From Thermococcus sp. (GTDB lineage Archaea > Methanobacteriota_B > Thermococci > Thermococcales > Thermococcaceae), in NCBI GenBank assembly GCA_015520705.1, contig WAPO01000102.1, forward strand, positions 1 through 41,018: a stretch of 41,018 nucleotides of DNA, read 5' to 3'. Shown here one piece after another: positions 7,994 to 16,053 of this stretch. The translations under genes and the position numbers were made by a program. Below the pieces are notes generated by a model that was given only the letters and a program-made list of their open reading frames with translations, did no database searches and was not told where the DNA came from. Each line of letters opens with the position of its first letter. Position 1 is the stretch's first letter.

Positions 7994-8509
7994 TCAAATC
8001 ACGTAGTTGTCTTTGTTCTCATCAAACCTGTCCAGAATCTTGTATTTTCTCTTTACATAGCCCAGCATGTCGAAGTCCTTCCTGTGCGGAAACAGCCCCT
8101 GCTCCTTATCGTCCAGAATCCACGGCATTTCCATCTTTTCATTGCCCTCGAAATAGACGCCGAAGAAGTCGTGGGCATCCCTCTCGTAGGTCTCTGCAGC
8201 GGGGTAGATATCTCTGACCGTTGGCATTCTGGCTTTATCCAGCTCCCTTGGAATCCTCGTTCTTACCATGGCATGCGTCCTGTGGGTTATGCTCCACATC
8301 TGATAGACCAGTTCGTATTCTCCATCCTTGAGCCAGTCGACAACCGTTATCTGAAGCATCAGCTCAAAGCTGTTCTCTTTAAGGGTCATCAGGAAGTCCT
8401 TTATCCTCTCCGCAGGGACTGTGAACTCAACCCTTCTCTCCCTTCTTACCTTTCCCTCTGCGTAGGGTGCCTCTTTGAGTATCTTCTCAACTATGGCCTG
8501 CTCCCTCAT
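7994..8509 (-). CDS. mbxK: MBS complex subunit MbxK, NuoC-like
   Basis: A peripheral subunit of 171 residues, homologous to NuoC (30-kDa subunit of complex I). The family signature is visible as MPTVRDIYPAAETYERDAHDFFGVYFEGN, in which the ERExxDxxGxxFxG consensus is kept. It acts as scaffold between MbxL and MbxJ/N and carries no cluster. ATG 8509 follows GGAGGAGTGAGC; an upstream in-frame ATG falls inside mbxJ and would give a low-complexity extension, so I rejected it. It starts two bases after the mbxJ stop. Confidence 0.94.
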   Translation of the reverse strand: MREQAIVEKILKEAPYAEGKVRRERRVEFTVPAERIKDFLMTLKENSFELMLQITVVDWLKDGEYELVYQMWSITHRTHAMVRTRIPRELDKARMPTVRDIYPAAETYERDAHDFFGVYFEGNEKMEMPWILDDKEQGLFPHRKDFDMLGYVKRKYKILDRFDENKDNYVI

Positions 8510-8511
8510 GC

Positions 8512-9084
8512 TCACTCCTCCTTTTTCCTGTCCATCAGCCATGGAATCCACCTCCTCGCTTCCTTCTCACGCCAGCCCTCGCCGAAGAGCTCGTCCTGAT
8601 TCTTCCTGTAGTATTCGTAGTTCTCTTTATAGCGCTTCCAGCCGTCGGCGGTTCCCTTCTCAATCATCTCCATGATTTTGTTTATCCCGTCCATCACCGC
8701 CTCAGGCCTCGGCATGCATCCGGCTATTATGACATCAACGGGAATATACTTGTCTAGGTGCTTGATGGCGTTGTATGCATCCCAGTAAACTCCACCGTTT
8801 AACGGGCATGAGCCGTGGGCCATCACATACTTTGGATCAGGCTGAAGTTCATAGGTTATGATGATTCTCTTCAGCGTCTTCGGGGTTACATAGCCGGTTA
8901 TGAGGAAGAGATCCGCCATCCTCGGTGCCGGGTTCGGCATCATACCGAATCTTTCAAGGTCGTATCTGGATGTCATGAGCGGCGGCATCTCTATACCGCC
9001 GCATCCCGTACAGAATGCAACAATCCAAAGGCTTTTCCTTCTCGCGAATTCAAACAGCGGTTCAAATAATCGCCAGTCTACCAT
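8512..9084 (-). CDS. mbxJ: MBS complex subunit MbxJ, NuoB/hydrogenase small subunit-like
   Basis: The 190-residue small subunit that holds the [4Fe-4S] cluster closest to the active site, equivalent to NuoB cluster N2 and the proximal cluster of hydrogenases. The four expected cysteines are present: CTGC (Cys25, Cys28), HGSCPLNGG (Cys93) and GCMPRPE (Cys123). In MBS this cluster, next to the altered site in MbxL, is the proposed place of polysulfide reduction. ATG 9084 follows GAGGTGATGAAA. Its 5' end overlaps the mbxM stop. Confidence 0.96.
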   Translation of the reverse strand: MVDWRLFEPLFEFARRKSLWIVAFCTGCGGIEMPPLMTSRYDLERFGMMPNPAPRMADLFLITGYVTPKTLKRIIITYELQPDPKYVMAHGSCPLNGGVYWDAYNAIKHLDKYIPVDVIIAGCMPRPEAVMDGINKIMEMIEKGTADGWKRYKENYEYYRKNQDELFGEGWREKEARRWIPWLMDRKKEE

Positions 9085-9094
9085 TTTCATCACC

Positions 9095-10030
9095 TCACAG
9101 AGCTGCAAGTATGGCTCCGGCTGCAGCTATTATGGTTGGCCACTTCCAGTAGAATCTTGCCGCTTGGTCTATTGTGAATCTCGGGAATATTGCACCGATG
9201 AATATTGCGACCATAAGCACAGCGGTCTGTTTGATCAGGAGCACAACGAGGGTCGCCAGTGTATTGATGATGGGGCTTGCGAACGCCGTGATAACAGCCC
9301 CCCCGAGGAATATATTGCTGAAGAACAGCGTTTCAGCGAACAGAGCAATTGCATGCTGTATCTGTAGTATTCCCATGTGCTTTCCTCCGAATTCAACCAT
9401 AGGACCGAGGGAGATTTCACCGGGGGCTATCATTATGTCGAAGGGTTCTTTGCCGAACATGGCCTGTAGGACAAGGTCGTAGGCCACCGCCGCCAGAAGC
9501 AGGGGAAGGGAGGTTATGCTCCATCCCATGCTCTGCTGGGCCATGACTATCTGATACGTGCTGAATGTGCCATAGAACTCACCCAATGCAACTATTGCAA
9601 AGCCAAGAGGCACCTGTATGGCTAGCAGTGTGAGCAGTGCCCTCTGGGCACCCAGACCTGCCCATGGATTTCCCGAGCTCATTGCGGCAAACATAATGCC
9701 GAGCATTGGAATTTCGAGGAGGAATGTGATGAGTATCAGGTCTCCGTATGCCCTTAGGATGCTCACTCCGCCGAGGGGAATGAACATCAGTGCCAGTATC
9801 GTTGCTCCCAGCGCATATATAATTCCAAAGTCATAGATCAGTCCGTGCGTTATGCTGCTCTTCTTTGAAAGAAGCTTTATGGTATCGAGGATGGGCTGGT
9901 AGATGGGCGGCCCGACCCTCCTGTGTATTCTTGCCGTCACTATTCTGATTATCCCCATGAACATGAATCCCACAAAGGTTGCATAGAGCAGGATTAACAA
10001 AGCCTTCAGTGCTGTCTCAATCACCATCAT
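9095..10030 (-). CDS. mbxM: MBS complex subunit MbxM, NuoH-like membrane subunit
   Basis: The 311-residue membrane anchor that ties the electron-transfer arm to the ion-pumping arm, homologous to NuoH/MbhM. The RRVGPPIYQPILDTIKLLSKKS segment after the first helix is the most conserved NuoH feature, and FDIMIAPGEISLGPMVEFGGKHMG is the conserved cytoplasmic loop carrying the E-x-E type acidic residues. About eight hydrophobic segments follow. ATG 10030 (or 10027) follows GGGGTGTGAAGA. It starts just after the mbxH' stop. Confidence 0.95.
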   Translation of the reverse strand: MMVIETALKALLILLYATFVGFMFMGIIRIVTARIHRRVGPPIYQPILDTIKLLSKKSSITHGLIYDFGIIYALGATILALMFIPLGGVSILRAYGDLILITFLLEIPMLGIMFAAMSSGNPWAGLGAQRALLTLLAIQVPLGFAIVALGEFYGTFSTYQIVMAQQSMGWSITSLPLLLAAVAYDLVLQAMFGKEPFDIMIAPGEISLGPMVEFGGKHMGILQIQHAIALFAETLFFSNIFLGGAVITAFASPIINTLATLVVLLIKQTAVLMVAIFIGAIFPRFTIDQAARFYWKWPTIIAAAGAILAAL

Positions 10031-10033
10031 TCT

Positions 10034-11896
10034 TCACACCCCCCAGAGTGCAAGTATTATCAGGATTGCTGCAAGATACCAAGCGTATGCCTGCACGTTT
10101 CCGTTGTATATGTAGTGCCTCAGCGTCTCTGCGAGGTCTTCGACCCAGCTACCTATGTCCTGATAGAGCCTGTCAAAGCTCATCCTGAGCCAGAACGCAA
10201 GCGTCTCCTTAAGCGGAAGGAAGAAGTTTCTCCTTATGGTGAGGTTGTAGTCCATTGTGACAGGGTTTCCTGCCTGATATGTATCTGTAACCGGAACCCT
10301 CCTGACCTTTGCGCCGAGGAAGTATATCACCGCCGCTATGAGGATTCCCACGACGAGCCATATCGTAATAAACAGGCCGTTGTATCTTCCAAAGCCAAGG
10401 TTGAGCTCCCATATTGTCCCCTGAATAATTTCCTTGCCGAATATCTTGTTGAGCTCGCCGGCAACAATGCCCGGAGCTATACCGAAGACGACGTTGAGGA
10501 GGGCAAGGATGCCCATGGCTATCGCCAGCGGGAGTGGAGCGTCCTTTGTGTCATCAAGCTCAGTTGGCCTCTGGCCGAACCAGACAGCGTATGTAAAGCG
10601 GATGAGGTACACGAAGCCTATGGCACTTCCGAAGAACAGCATGCCGCCGAGTATGGGCATGTTCTGATGTATAACAGCCTCGAAGATCAGCCATTTGCTT
10701 GCAAATCCAACAAGCGGCGGGATTCCTGCCAGGCTGAGTATTGCTACGAAGGCCATGGCAAACGTTACGGGCATCTTCTCGGCAAGACCTCCCATGTCCT
10801 TGAACTGTGTTTTTCCTGTGCGGTGGATTATGGTTGCCACTATGAGGAAAAAGAGCCCTTTAAAGAGCGCATGGCTTATCGCGTGATATATGGCCGCTTC
10901 AATGCTCAGAGCTGTTCCAACACCGATGCCGACCAGAATATATCCAATCTGGCTTATGCTGGAGTAAGCGAAGAGCTTCCTTATGTCCTCCTGCAGAGCA
11001 GCCAGAAGGCCGCCAACGATTATCGTGATGCCCCCGAGGAAAGCTATCACATATCCGAACTTCGGTGCGGCTCCAATATTTCCGAACTCATACATGAGCC
11101 TTGTTCCGAGAAGGATGTATATGACCAGCATACCGTAAACCCCTGCCTTGCTCAGAACCCCGCTGAACATCGCTGTATAGCTCTGGTTGGTCTCGCTGTA
11201 GGCATCGGGTGCCCACACGTGGAGCGGGAAGGTTCCTGCCTTGACGCCAAACGCTGTGAGGAAGAGACCGAAGATAAGCAGCAGCTCGTTTCTGCTGAAG
11301 AGTGTATCTGAACCCATTACGCTCCTCATAGCATCCTGATAGAAGACTCTCTGAACCGATGTGAAGTCAAATGCCCCGACCTTTGCGTAGATTATGCCTA
11401 TTGCTATCAGCATGGCATACGCCCCGAGGACGCTCAGCAGGAAGTATTTGAGGGATGCCTTTCTGTTGTATTTGAGCACCATCATGAATGAGGCAAATGT
11501 CATAATTTCCCAGAATATGAAGAAGCTTATCAGGTCGTCGGCCAGGAAAACCCCGTAAACTCCTGTGAGGCTCATCAGGGCAAAGAGCCATTCATAGCTG
11601 TCCTTTGCTGTTGAAACCATTCCAAGCACTGCCGCAAAGCCCACAACTCCAGCAATCATTGCAAATACCCAGCTTAGGTGGTAGAGTATGAATTCGAATT
11701 TGAAGCCTGATAGCACTATTGAATACTGTATGCTCGGCTGTGAAGCAAGAGTCTGATACGCCTGAATTAGGTATGCCAGCGGCACAGCAGCACCGATAAT
11801 GGCCACCCCTTCCCTTATGCCCTTCACATCAAAAATCCACGCCAGCACTCCAGCCAGCAGGGGAGCAAAGATTATTATCATGAGCTCGTTGATCAT
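10034..11896 (-). CDS. mbxH': MBS complex subunit MbxH', second antiporter-like NuoL/MrpD-type subunit
   Basis: A 620-residue proton/sodium antiporter-like membrane subunit of the NuoL/M/N and MrpA/D family, with about 14-16 hydrophobic segments. The proton-pathway landmarks are visible: a Glu in FFIFWEIMTFASF (TM5), Lys residues in later helices, and PLHVWAPDAYSETNQSYTAMFSGVLSKAGVYG and YSSISQIGYILVG. The C-terminal ~130 residues extend beyond the core, resembling the lateral-helix region of NuoL. Having two such subunits, H and H', is a feature of MBS compared with MBH. ATG 11896 overlaps the mbxH stop (ATGA) and follows GGGGGTGAG. Confidence 0.95.
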   Translation of the reverse strand: MINELMIIIFAPLLAGVLAWIFDVKGIREGVAIIGAAVPLAYLIQAYQTLASQPSIQYSIVLSGFKFEFILYHLSWVFAMIAGVVGFAAVLGMVSTAKDSYEWLFALMSLTGVYGVFLADDLISFFIFWEIMTFASFMMVLKYNRKASLKYFLLSVLGAYAMLIAIGIIYAKVGAFDFTSVQRVFYQDAMRSVMGSDTLFSRNELLLIFGLFLTAFGVKAGTFPLHVWAPDAYSETNQSYTAMFSGVLSKAGVYGMLVIYILLGTRLMYEFGNIGAAPKFGYVIAFLGGITIIVGGLLAALQEDIRKLFAYSSISQIGYILVGIGVGTALSIEAAIYHAISHALFKGLFFLIVATIIHRTGKTQFKDMGGLAEKMPVTFAMAFVAILSLAGIPPLVGFASKWLIFEAVIHQNMPILGGMLFFGSAIGFVYLIRFTYAVWFGQRPTELDDTKDAPLPLAIAMGILALLNVVFGIAPGIVAGELNKIFGKEIIQGTIWELNLGFGRYNGLFITIWLVVGILIAAVIYFLGAKVRRVPVTDTYQAGNPVTMDYNLTIRRNFFLPLKETLAFWLRMSFDRLYQDIGSWVEDLAETLRHYIYNGNVQAYAWYLAAILIILALWGV

Positions 11897-13386
11897 GGAC
11901 TCACCCCCGGTAAGAGAGGAACGTTTTTAATATACTGGGATACGTTGTAGAGGTCTGCTGCGGCTTTTTGGGCGATGTTCCATGCCGCATTTGGGAAGAC
12001 TCCTATTACAATTATCAGGGCAACCAGCAGGAGCATTATAACCCCCAGGGTAAAGTTCTCTTTGACTTTTTCCCCGTTAGCGCTTTCGAACCACATCGTG
12101 TGTATCAGCCTTATGTAATAGACCGCCTCCACAAGGCTTGCACCGAGAATCAGTGCAATCACCCCTGTTTTCCCGACTTTTAGAGCGGCCAGGATAAGCT
12201 GTATCTTGCTCCAGAAGACGTTGAACATTGGGATGCCTATGATGCTTATTGCCCCAACTGTTATCGCAAATGCTGTCAATGGCATTTTCTTTCCCAGACC
12301 TTTGAAGTCCTCAATGCTTGTTCCCCCAAGTTCAAGCGCAACGTATCCAACAGCTAAGAACATAAGGGCCTTGACTATCGCATGATTCACCATGTGAAAC
12401 ACACCTGCACTCGCACCAGCCTGCGTTCCGAGGGAGAAACCGACTGCCATGAAGCCCACCTGAGCTATGCTGGAATATGCAAACATCCTCTTGACATTGG
12501 TCTGCCTCAAAGCTGAAAGCTCCCCAATGACCACGGTAATTGTTCCAAGTATTAGAACCAGCCTCAGTATCCCTGTGAAAGCCTGGGTGTCCCTGAGGAG
12601 GTAGATTATTCTGACCATCGCATAAAGCCCCGCCTTAACAACGAAGGCTGAGAACATTGCCGTAACCGGATGGGGTGCCGCCTGATATGCATCGGGTGCC
12701 CATGCATTGAGCGGGAAGAGTTCGGCCTCAACGGCAAGGCCAAAAACTAGCAGTGCCAGTGCTGCCTGAGCGACGGTGGGATTTATGTTTCCGGCAAGCT
12801 GGGCAATCTGTGCCATGTTCAGGGTTCCTAGGGAGCCGTAAATCAGGGCTATGCCAACCAGGAAGAAGCTTGAGCCTATGCCACCGAGGACTATATACTT
12901 CATTGCTCCCTCGCTGGCTTCACCTGTTTTGTTGTAGGCGGTTAAGGCGTAGGCGCTTATTGCTGTGATTTCCATGAAGACGAAGAGGTTGAATATATCC
13001 CCCGTTGAAATCATGCCGGTTGCTCCGAGCATGAGAAGGAGAAAGAGCATTGCATACTTGTCCTTTGGCTCAACTCCTATGGACTTCATGCTGAACACTG
13101 CCATGAAAAAGCCCGCAACTGCAATTATCAGCACGAAAAGAGCTGCAAAATGGCCTATGTATAGGTTGATGCCAACCGGCGGCTTAAAGCCTCCTGCCAT
13201 GATAATTATCGGTTTTCCACCTGTATAGACCTCTTCAAAGACCCACGCTGCTATGCCTGTCTGAACTGCGGTTATGATCACGAGGAAGGGCATCACTGCC
13301 TTTCTGCTGATTGTCTTAATCACCGGGACAAAGAACGCGCTTATGAGGGGCAGGGCTATCAGGAGTGAAGCAAATTGAAGGTTCAT
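11893..13386 (-). CDS. mbxH: MBS complex subunit MbxH, MrpD/NuoN-like antiporter subunit
   Basis: A 497-residue Na+/H+ antiporter subunit of the MrpD/NuoM/N type with about 14 hydrophobic segments. Conserved landmarks are FNLFVFMEITAISAYALTAY (the TM5 Glu), PLNAWAPDAYQAAPHPVTAMFSAFVVKAGLYAMVR (TM7-8 loop and Lys), and YSSIAQVGFMAVG. It forms the ion-translocating core of the Mrp-like module with MbxA-G. It ends with an ATGA overlap into mbxH' and overlaps the mbxG stop at its start; GAGGTTGAGAGG precedes the ATG. Confidence 0.95.
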   Translation of the reverse strand: MNLQFASLLIALPLISAFFVPVIKTISRKAVMPFLVIITAVQTGIAAWVFEEVYTGGKPIIIMAGGFKPPVGINLYIGHFAALFVLIIAVAGFFMAVFSMKSIGVEPKDKYAMLFLLLMLGATGMISTGDIFNLFVFMEITAISAYALTAYNKTGEASEGAMKYIVLGGIGSSFFLVGIALIYGSLGTLNMAQIAQLAGNINPTVAQAALALLVFGLAVEAELFPLNAWAPDAYQAAPHPVTAMFSAFVVKAGLYAMVRIIYLLRDTQAFTGILRLVLILGTITVVIGELSALRQTNVKRMFAYSSIAQVGFMAVGFSLGTQAGASAGVFHMVNHAIVKALMFLAVGYVALELGGTSIEDFKGLGKKMPLTAFAITVGAISIIGIPMFNVFWSKIQLILAALKVGKTGVIALILGASLVEAVYYIRLIHTMWFESANGEKVKENFTLGVIMLLLVALIIVIGVFPNAAWNIAQKAAADLYNVSQYIKNVPLLPGVSP

Positions 13387-13730
13387 CCTCTCAACCTCCT
13401 AAGCTCCTCTATGTTGAGGGTCTTGTATGTTTCATACAGGTTTATGGCGACGGTTAATGCGAGGGCAGTCGTGGCAACACCTATAACTATGGCAGTAAGA
13501 ACCAGAGCCTGCGGAATCGGATCAACCGCATTGTTGGGTCCCACGCCCTCGCTGAGAATCGGGGCGCTCCTGCCTGCGATGTAGCCTATGCTTATGAGCA
13601 GCAGATTAACCCCCGTTTCCATGATGCTGAGCCCTACAAGGATTTTCAGAAGGTTCTTCTTAACGAGCACTGCATATAATCCTATTAATATTAACGATAC
13701 TGCGCCGAAGTAATAGACGCCTATACTCAT
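13383..13730 (-). CDS. mbxG: MBS complex subunit MbxG, MrpC/NuoK-like
   Basis: A 115-residue three-helix membrane protein of the MrpC/NuoK family. LLKILVGLSIMETGVNLLLI carries the conserved Glu of helix 2, and PQALVLTAIVIGVATTALAL is the third helix. ATG 13730 follows GGGAGGAGA. The open frame continues further upstream only as a shadow of mbxF, in a low-complexity Arg-rich stretch, so the longer version is rejected. It is coupled to mbxF (start inside that gene's end) and to mbxH. Confidence 0.95.
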   Translation of the reverse strand: MSIGVYYFGAVSLILIGLYAVLVKKNLLKILVGLSIMETGVNLLLISIGYIAGRSAPILSEGVGPNNAVDPIPQALVLTAIVIGVATTALALTVAINLYETYKTLNIEELRRLRG

Positions 13731-14434
13731 TCTCCTCCCTCCTTCACCATGCTGTCGACGATTCCGCTGAGCTCTGTTCCGACCTTTATACCGATTATAG
13801 TGTAGATCACCGGAATGAAGCCTGCGCTGAAGAGCCTTCCTATGTTGCTGTGGCCCCATCCCCAGCTCTGCCATATCCAGTCAAAGAGGAAGTAGCTGCC
13901 AATCGCAAGGCCTATGAGGCCCACTGTGACGTAACCCATTCCTGCAAGCCCTTCTGTGATTTCAAAGCCTTTATGCGGAATTTCATAGACCGAGAATGCC
14001 AGATACAGCATCAGAAACGCTGTTGCTATCGTTGCTCCGCCCGGGAAGCCTCCTCCCGGAGTGAGGTGTCCGTGTATGAAGATGTAGCCGCCGAAGAGCA
14101 CTATAAACGGAAAGAGCAACCTGCTGCCTGTCGTCAGAACAACGCTGCCTTCAGTCTTTGCCGTCCTTTTCCTCTTCTTCCTCCACAGCAGCGCCGCAAC
14201 ACCAGTTGAAGCTATGAAAAGCACAGTTACCTCACCGAGCGTATCAAAGCCTCTGTAGTTAACGACGACGGCTGTAACGGCATTAACTGCACCCGTCTGC
14301 GCCTTGACATGGTTGAGGTAGTACTGACCGACGAGCATCTTATCAGCCCCAAAGGGCACATGACTTAAAGCCAAAGCTATCCAGTAGCCGATGAGGAGGA
14401 TTGTAAGTATTGCAAGGGCCCTCTTCATCACCAT
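13727..14434 (-). CDS. mbxF: MBS complex subunit MbxF, fused MrpA C-terminal/MrpB-like (E/F) subunit
   Basis: A 235-residue membrane protein combining the two short subunits that MBH encodes separately as MbhE and MbhF. The first ~85 residues match the MrpA C-terminal (MbhE-like) part, including VNYRGFDTLGEVTVLFIAS. The rest is MrpB/MbhF-like with LLFPFIVLFGGYIFIHGHLTPGGGFPGGATIA. ATG 14434 follows GGTGGGTAAG; ATG 14428, overlapping the mbxD stop as ATGA, is an equally reasonable start. Naming differs between sources for this fused subunit. Confidence 0.92.
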   Translation of the reverse strand: MVMKRALAILTILLIGYWIALALSHVPFGADKMLVGQYYLNHVKAQTGAVNAVTAVVVNYRGFDTLGEVTVLFIASTGVAALLWRKKRKRTAKTEGSVVLTTGSRLLFPFIVLFGGYIFIHGHLTPGGGFPGGATIATAFLMLYLAFSVYEIPHKGFEITEGLAGMGYVTVGLIGLAIGSYFLFDWIWQSWGWGHSNIGRLFSAGFIPVIYTIIGIKVGTELSGIVDSMVKEGGE

Positions 14435-14715
14435 CTTACCCACCACCCGGGCTTCTCCTCTTCCTCTGTTTCATACCTCTGGGTTCTCTTAATGGCGAAG
14501 ATGAAAACCGCAGCGCTCATGGCCGCACCTATGGCCGCCTCTGTCATCGCAACATCCGGGGCCTGCAGGAAGAAGAACAGGATTGAGGCCACCAGACTAA
14601 CCGCGGCCATTCCCACAACCGCCGCCAGCAGGTCTCGCCACTCCACTGCAAAGACCGCCGCGGCGATCATGATGAATACCATGAGATACTCAATGCACTG
14701 AACGCAGCTTGTCAT
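14428..14715 (-). CDS. mbxD: MBS complex subunit MbxD, MbhD/MrpA-middle-like
   Basis: A 95-residue membrane protein with three hydrophobic segments, homologous to MbhD and to part of MrpA (DUF4040 family). The diagnostic stretch is FFFLQAPDVAMTEAAIGAAMSAAVFIFAI, in which the acidic APDVAMTEAAIG motif lies in a membrane helix. The tail is charged (TEEEEKPGWWVRW). Starts and ends in ATGA overlaps with mbxC and mbxF, as expected in this tightly packed operon. Confidence 0.94.
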   Translation of the reverse strand: MTSCVQCIEYLMVFIMIAAAVFAVEWRDLLAAVVGMAAVSLVASILFFFLQAPDVAMTEAAIGAAMSAAVFIFAIKRTQRYETEEEEKPGWWVRW

Positions 14716-15077
14716 TCCTCTCCCCCCTCCTTTTCTTTCAGGGCTTCACGGTATCTGTCAACGACACTGCCCTTCCAGAGAGGGATGCCGCTTTTGTATG
14801 CGCCCCTGATGAGGGCATGGGCGCTTATCGGGTTCGTCAGAAGGATGAAAACTGCAATCACAATACTTTTAGTTATCCAGCCCCAGTAAAGACCCTTTCC
14901 AACTGCCCATATGCCGGTTCCTATGATAACTCCCAGCGAGCCGAGCGTCGCGCTCTTCGTTGCGGTCTGCATTCTGTTGTAGACGTCAGGCATCCTGATC
15001 AGGCCCAGAGCTGACAGGAAGTAGAAGAACACCCCAAAGAGCACCAGAAGCTCTCCAAGAGCCGATACTGCATTCAT
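14712..15077 (-). CDS. mbxC: MBS complex subunit MbxC, MrpG-like
   Basis: A 121-residue protein of the MnhG/MrpG family with three membrane helices. ALGLIRMPDVYNRMQTATKSATLG after the first helix is the classic MrpG signature, and LLTNPISAHALIRGAY the second. It has a ~25-residue charged C-terminal tail. Overlaps mbxB by four bases upstream and mbxD by four bases downstream. Confidence 0.95.
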   Translation of the reverse strand: MNAVSALGELLVLFGVFFYFLSALGLIRMPDVYNRMQTATKSATLGSLGVIIGTGIWAVGKGLYWGWITKSIVIAVFILLTNPISAHALIRGAYKSGIPLWKGSVVDRYREALKEKEGGEE

Positions 15078-15328
15078 ATTCCTCCCTCCAGATATCTTGC
15101 AAATGCTATCACTCCAAGGAATGCCAGCACAGCATAAACCAGAGCCACATCGAGGAATATCATTCTCCTGTAATACAGCGCGAAGAGCACCATGAGTCCC
15201 GTTGTTATTGTCGTCATGATATCAACAGCCACCAGCCTGTCGACGGTTGTTGGTCCCCTGAAGACTCTGTAGAAGCTCATAAGGGTTGCTATTGCAATTA
15301 ACGCGAGATATATGTTGATGCCTATCAT
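15074..15328 (-). CDS. mbxB: MBS complex subunit MbxB, MrpF-like
   Basis: An 84-residue three-helix protein of the MnhF/MrpF family. FYRVFRGPTTVDRLVAVDIMTT is the conserved loop after helix 1 (RGPTxxDRxxAxD), and VALVYAVLAFLGVIAFARYLE the last helix. It overlaps mbxA and mbxC by four bases each. Confidence 0.95.
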   Translation of the reverse strand: MIGINIYLALIAIATLMSFYRVFRGPTTVDRLVAVDIMTTITTGLMVLFALYYRRMIFLDVALVYAVLAFLGVIAFARYLEGGI

Positions 15329-15831
15329 CCGAAGATCACCTTCAGGAATTTTTCAAAAGGCCTCGTTATGTTCTCCGAGGCGCCCTCAACGGTGGAGTCC
15401 TTAACGTCAATCCAGTGGATGAAATATCTATCTCCCATGACATCAAGGGTAATTGTCCCGGGTGTTAGTGTAATTGAATTTGCAAGGCTGAGCTTTCCAA
15501 CATCGCTTTTGAGAACAGTCTTACATTCCACGATTCCCGGGTTTATTGGTCTCTTTGGATGGAGAACCCTGTAGGCAACATCGAGGTTTGCCATAATCAT
15601 TGCCCACAGGAAGTAGGGTATGTATGCTGCTGCGTATGCTATTCTCTTGGGGTGCAGATTCCTAAGTCCGTTGGTCGTGAACAGCTCGTAGCTGAATGCT
15701 GCGACTATTAGAGACATCACAAATCCAATTTCCAGTTCCTGAACATCAAGGCTGCTCGTCAGAAACAGCCAGATAATAAAGAGTACGATAACCGTATAGA
15801 GATACCTGCTTATCTTGCCCGCTTCTCCCAT
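15325..15831 (-). CDS. mbxA: MBS complex subunit MbxA, MrpE-like
   Basis: The first gene of the operon, 168 residues, MnhE/MrpE family. Two or three hydrophobic segments are followed by the conserved soluble part: SLANSITLTPGTITLDVMGDRYFIHWIDV, the best-preserved MrpE motif (SITLTPGT). ATG 15831 gives an untranslated leader of about 50 bases if the TATA box at 15905-15912 is used. The leader has no strong GGTGAT site directly before the ATG (GGGTTGATAA is the closest). Confidence 0.94.
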   Translation of the reverse strand: MGEAGKISRYLYTVIVLFIIWLFLTSSLDVQELEIGFVMSLIVAAFSYELFTTNGLRNLHPKRIAYAAAYIPYFLWAMIMANLDVAYRVLHPKRPINPGIVECKTVLKSDVGKLSLANSITLTPGTITLDVMGDRYFIHWIDVKDSTVEGASENITRPFEKFLKVIFG

Positions 15832-15890
15832 TTATCAACCCTCCAGCGTTTAAAGTCAGTTCTTTTCAGGCTGAGCGAAGCTAATCTTTG

Positions 15891-15899
15891 GTTGTAAAC
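15891..15899 (+). promoter_or_regulatory. Second, partial SurR-like site
   Basis: GTTGTAAAC matches the core GTTn3AAC. The third element five bases on is CTT where GTT is expected. It lies between the mbx TATA box and the predicted transcript start, where a bound protein would block polymerase; this agrees with SurR acting as a repressor of mbx when reduced. Confidence 0.5.
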
Positions 15900-15904
15900 A
15901 AATG

Positions 15905-15912
15905 CTTATAAA
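15905..15912 (-). promoter_or_regulatory. TATA box of the mbx operon
   Basis: TTTATAAG on the minus strand, within an otherwise AT-rich region upstream of mbxA. Transcription would start near 15883. This is the only clear TATA between mbxA and the SurR box, and the nearly gap-free gene spacing downstream suggests it drives all thirteen genes. Confidence 0.65.
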
Positions 15913-15933
15913 CTTTATTAACTTAGAACAAAG

Positions 15934-15950
15934 GTTTAAAACTTTTGGTT
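15934..15950 (+). promoter_or_regulatory. SurR-binding site, full GTTn3AACn5GTT match
   Basis: GTTTAAAACTTTTGGTT matches the extended consensus of SurR, the redox-switched regulator of hydrogen versus sulfur metabolism in Thermococcales, at every fixed position. It sits about 25-40 bases upstream of the mbx TATA box. The consensus and the control of mbx by SurR are known for Pyrococcus; binding here is inferred. Confidence 0.75.
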
Positions 15951-15956
15951 AAAGAA

Positions 15957-16034
15957 TAGGGGCCATTTATGTCCTTCGATGCTAGGAAGAGTCCCCTACA
16001 GTCCAGAAACGAATGCTCCTCCGGTAGGGAGAAT
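15957..16034 (+). ncRNA. Possible small structured RNA (low confidence)
   Basis: A moderately GC-rich patch inside an AT-rich intergenic region. TAGGGG (15957-15962) pairs with CCCCTA (15993-15998) around an inner TCCT/AGGA stem (15972-15975, 15984-15987), and the 3' side of the outer stem runs into ACA (15998-16000), as in H/ACA guide RNAs. A second hairpin CTCC/GGAG follows (16017-16020, 16028-16031). GGTTTAAAAC (15933-15942) could serve as its TATA box. The alternative is a 22-codon reading frame from ATG 15969. No coding family or covariance evidence is available. Confidence 0.22.
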
Positions 16035-16053
16035 TAATAAAGAGAGGGATATC

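Noticed and set aside
10115-11311. Open frame of 398 codons on the plus strand
   Set aside because: It lies antisense to mbxH', has no recognisable family, and its odd composition (Cys-, His- and charge-rich) is what the third-position pattern of the real gene would yield.
13731-13874. Longer N terminus for mbxG
   Set aside because: The extension is an Arg/His-rich shadow of mbxF; ATG 13730 has a strong ribosome site and fits MrpC length.
6182-15831. Operon read as membrane-bound hydrogenase (MBH)
   Set aside because: Two antiporter-like subunits (H and H'), a fused E/F subunit, and loss of two NiFe cysteines in the L subunit identify MBS (mbx) and not MBH.
15969-16037. 22-codon gene starting at ATG 15969
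   Set aside because: Too short to judge, no recognisable family; the paired segments there are at least as consistent with an RNA.
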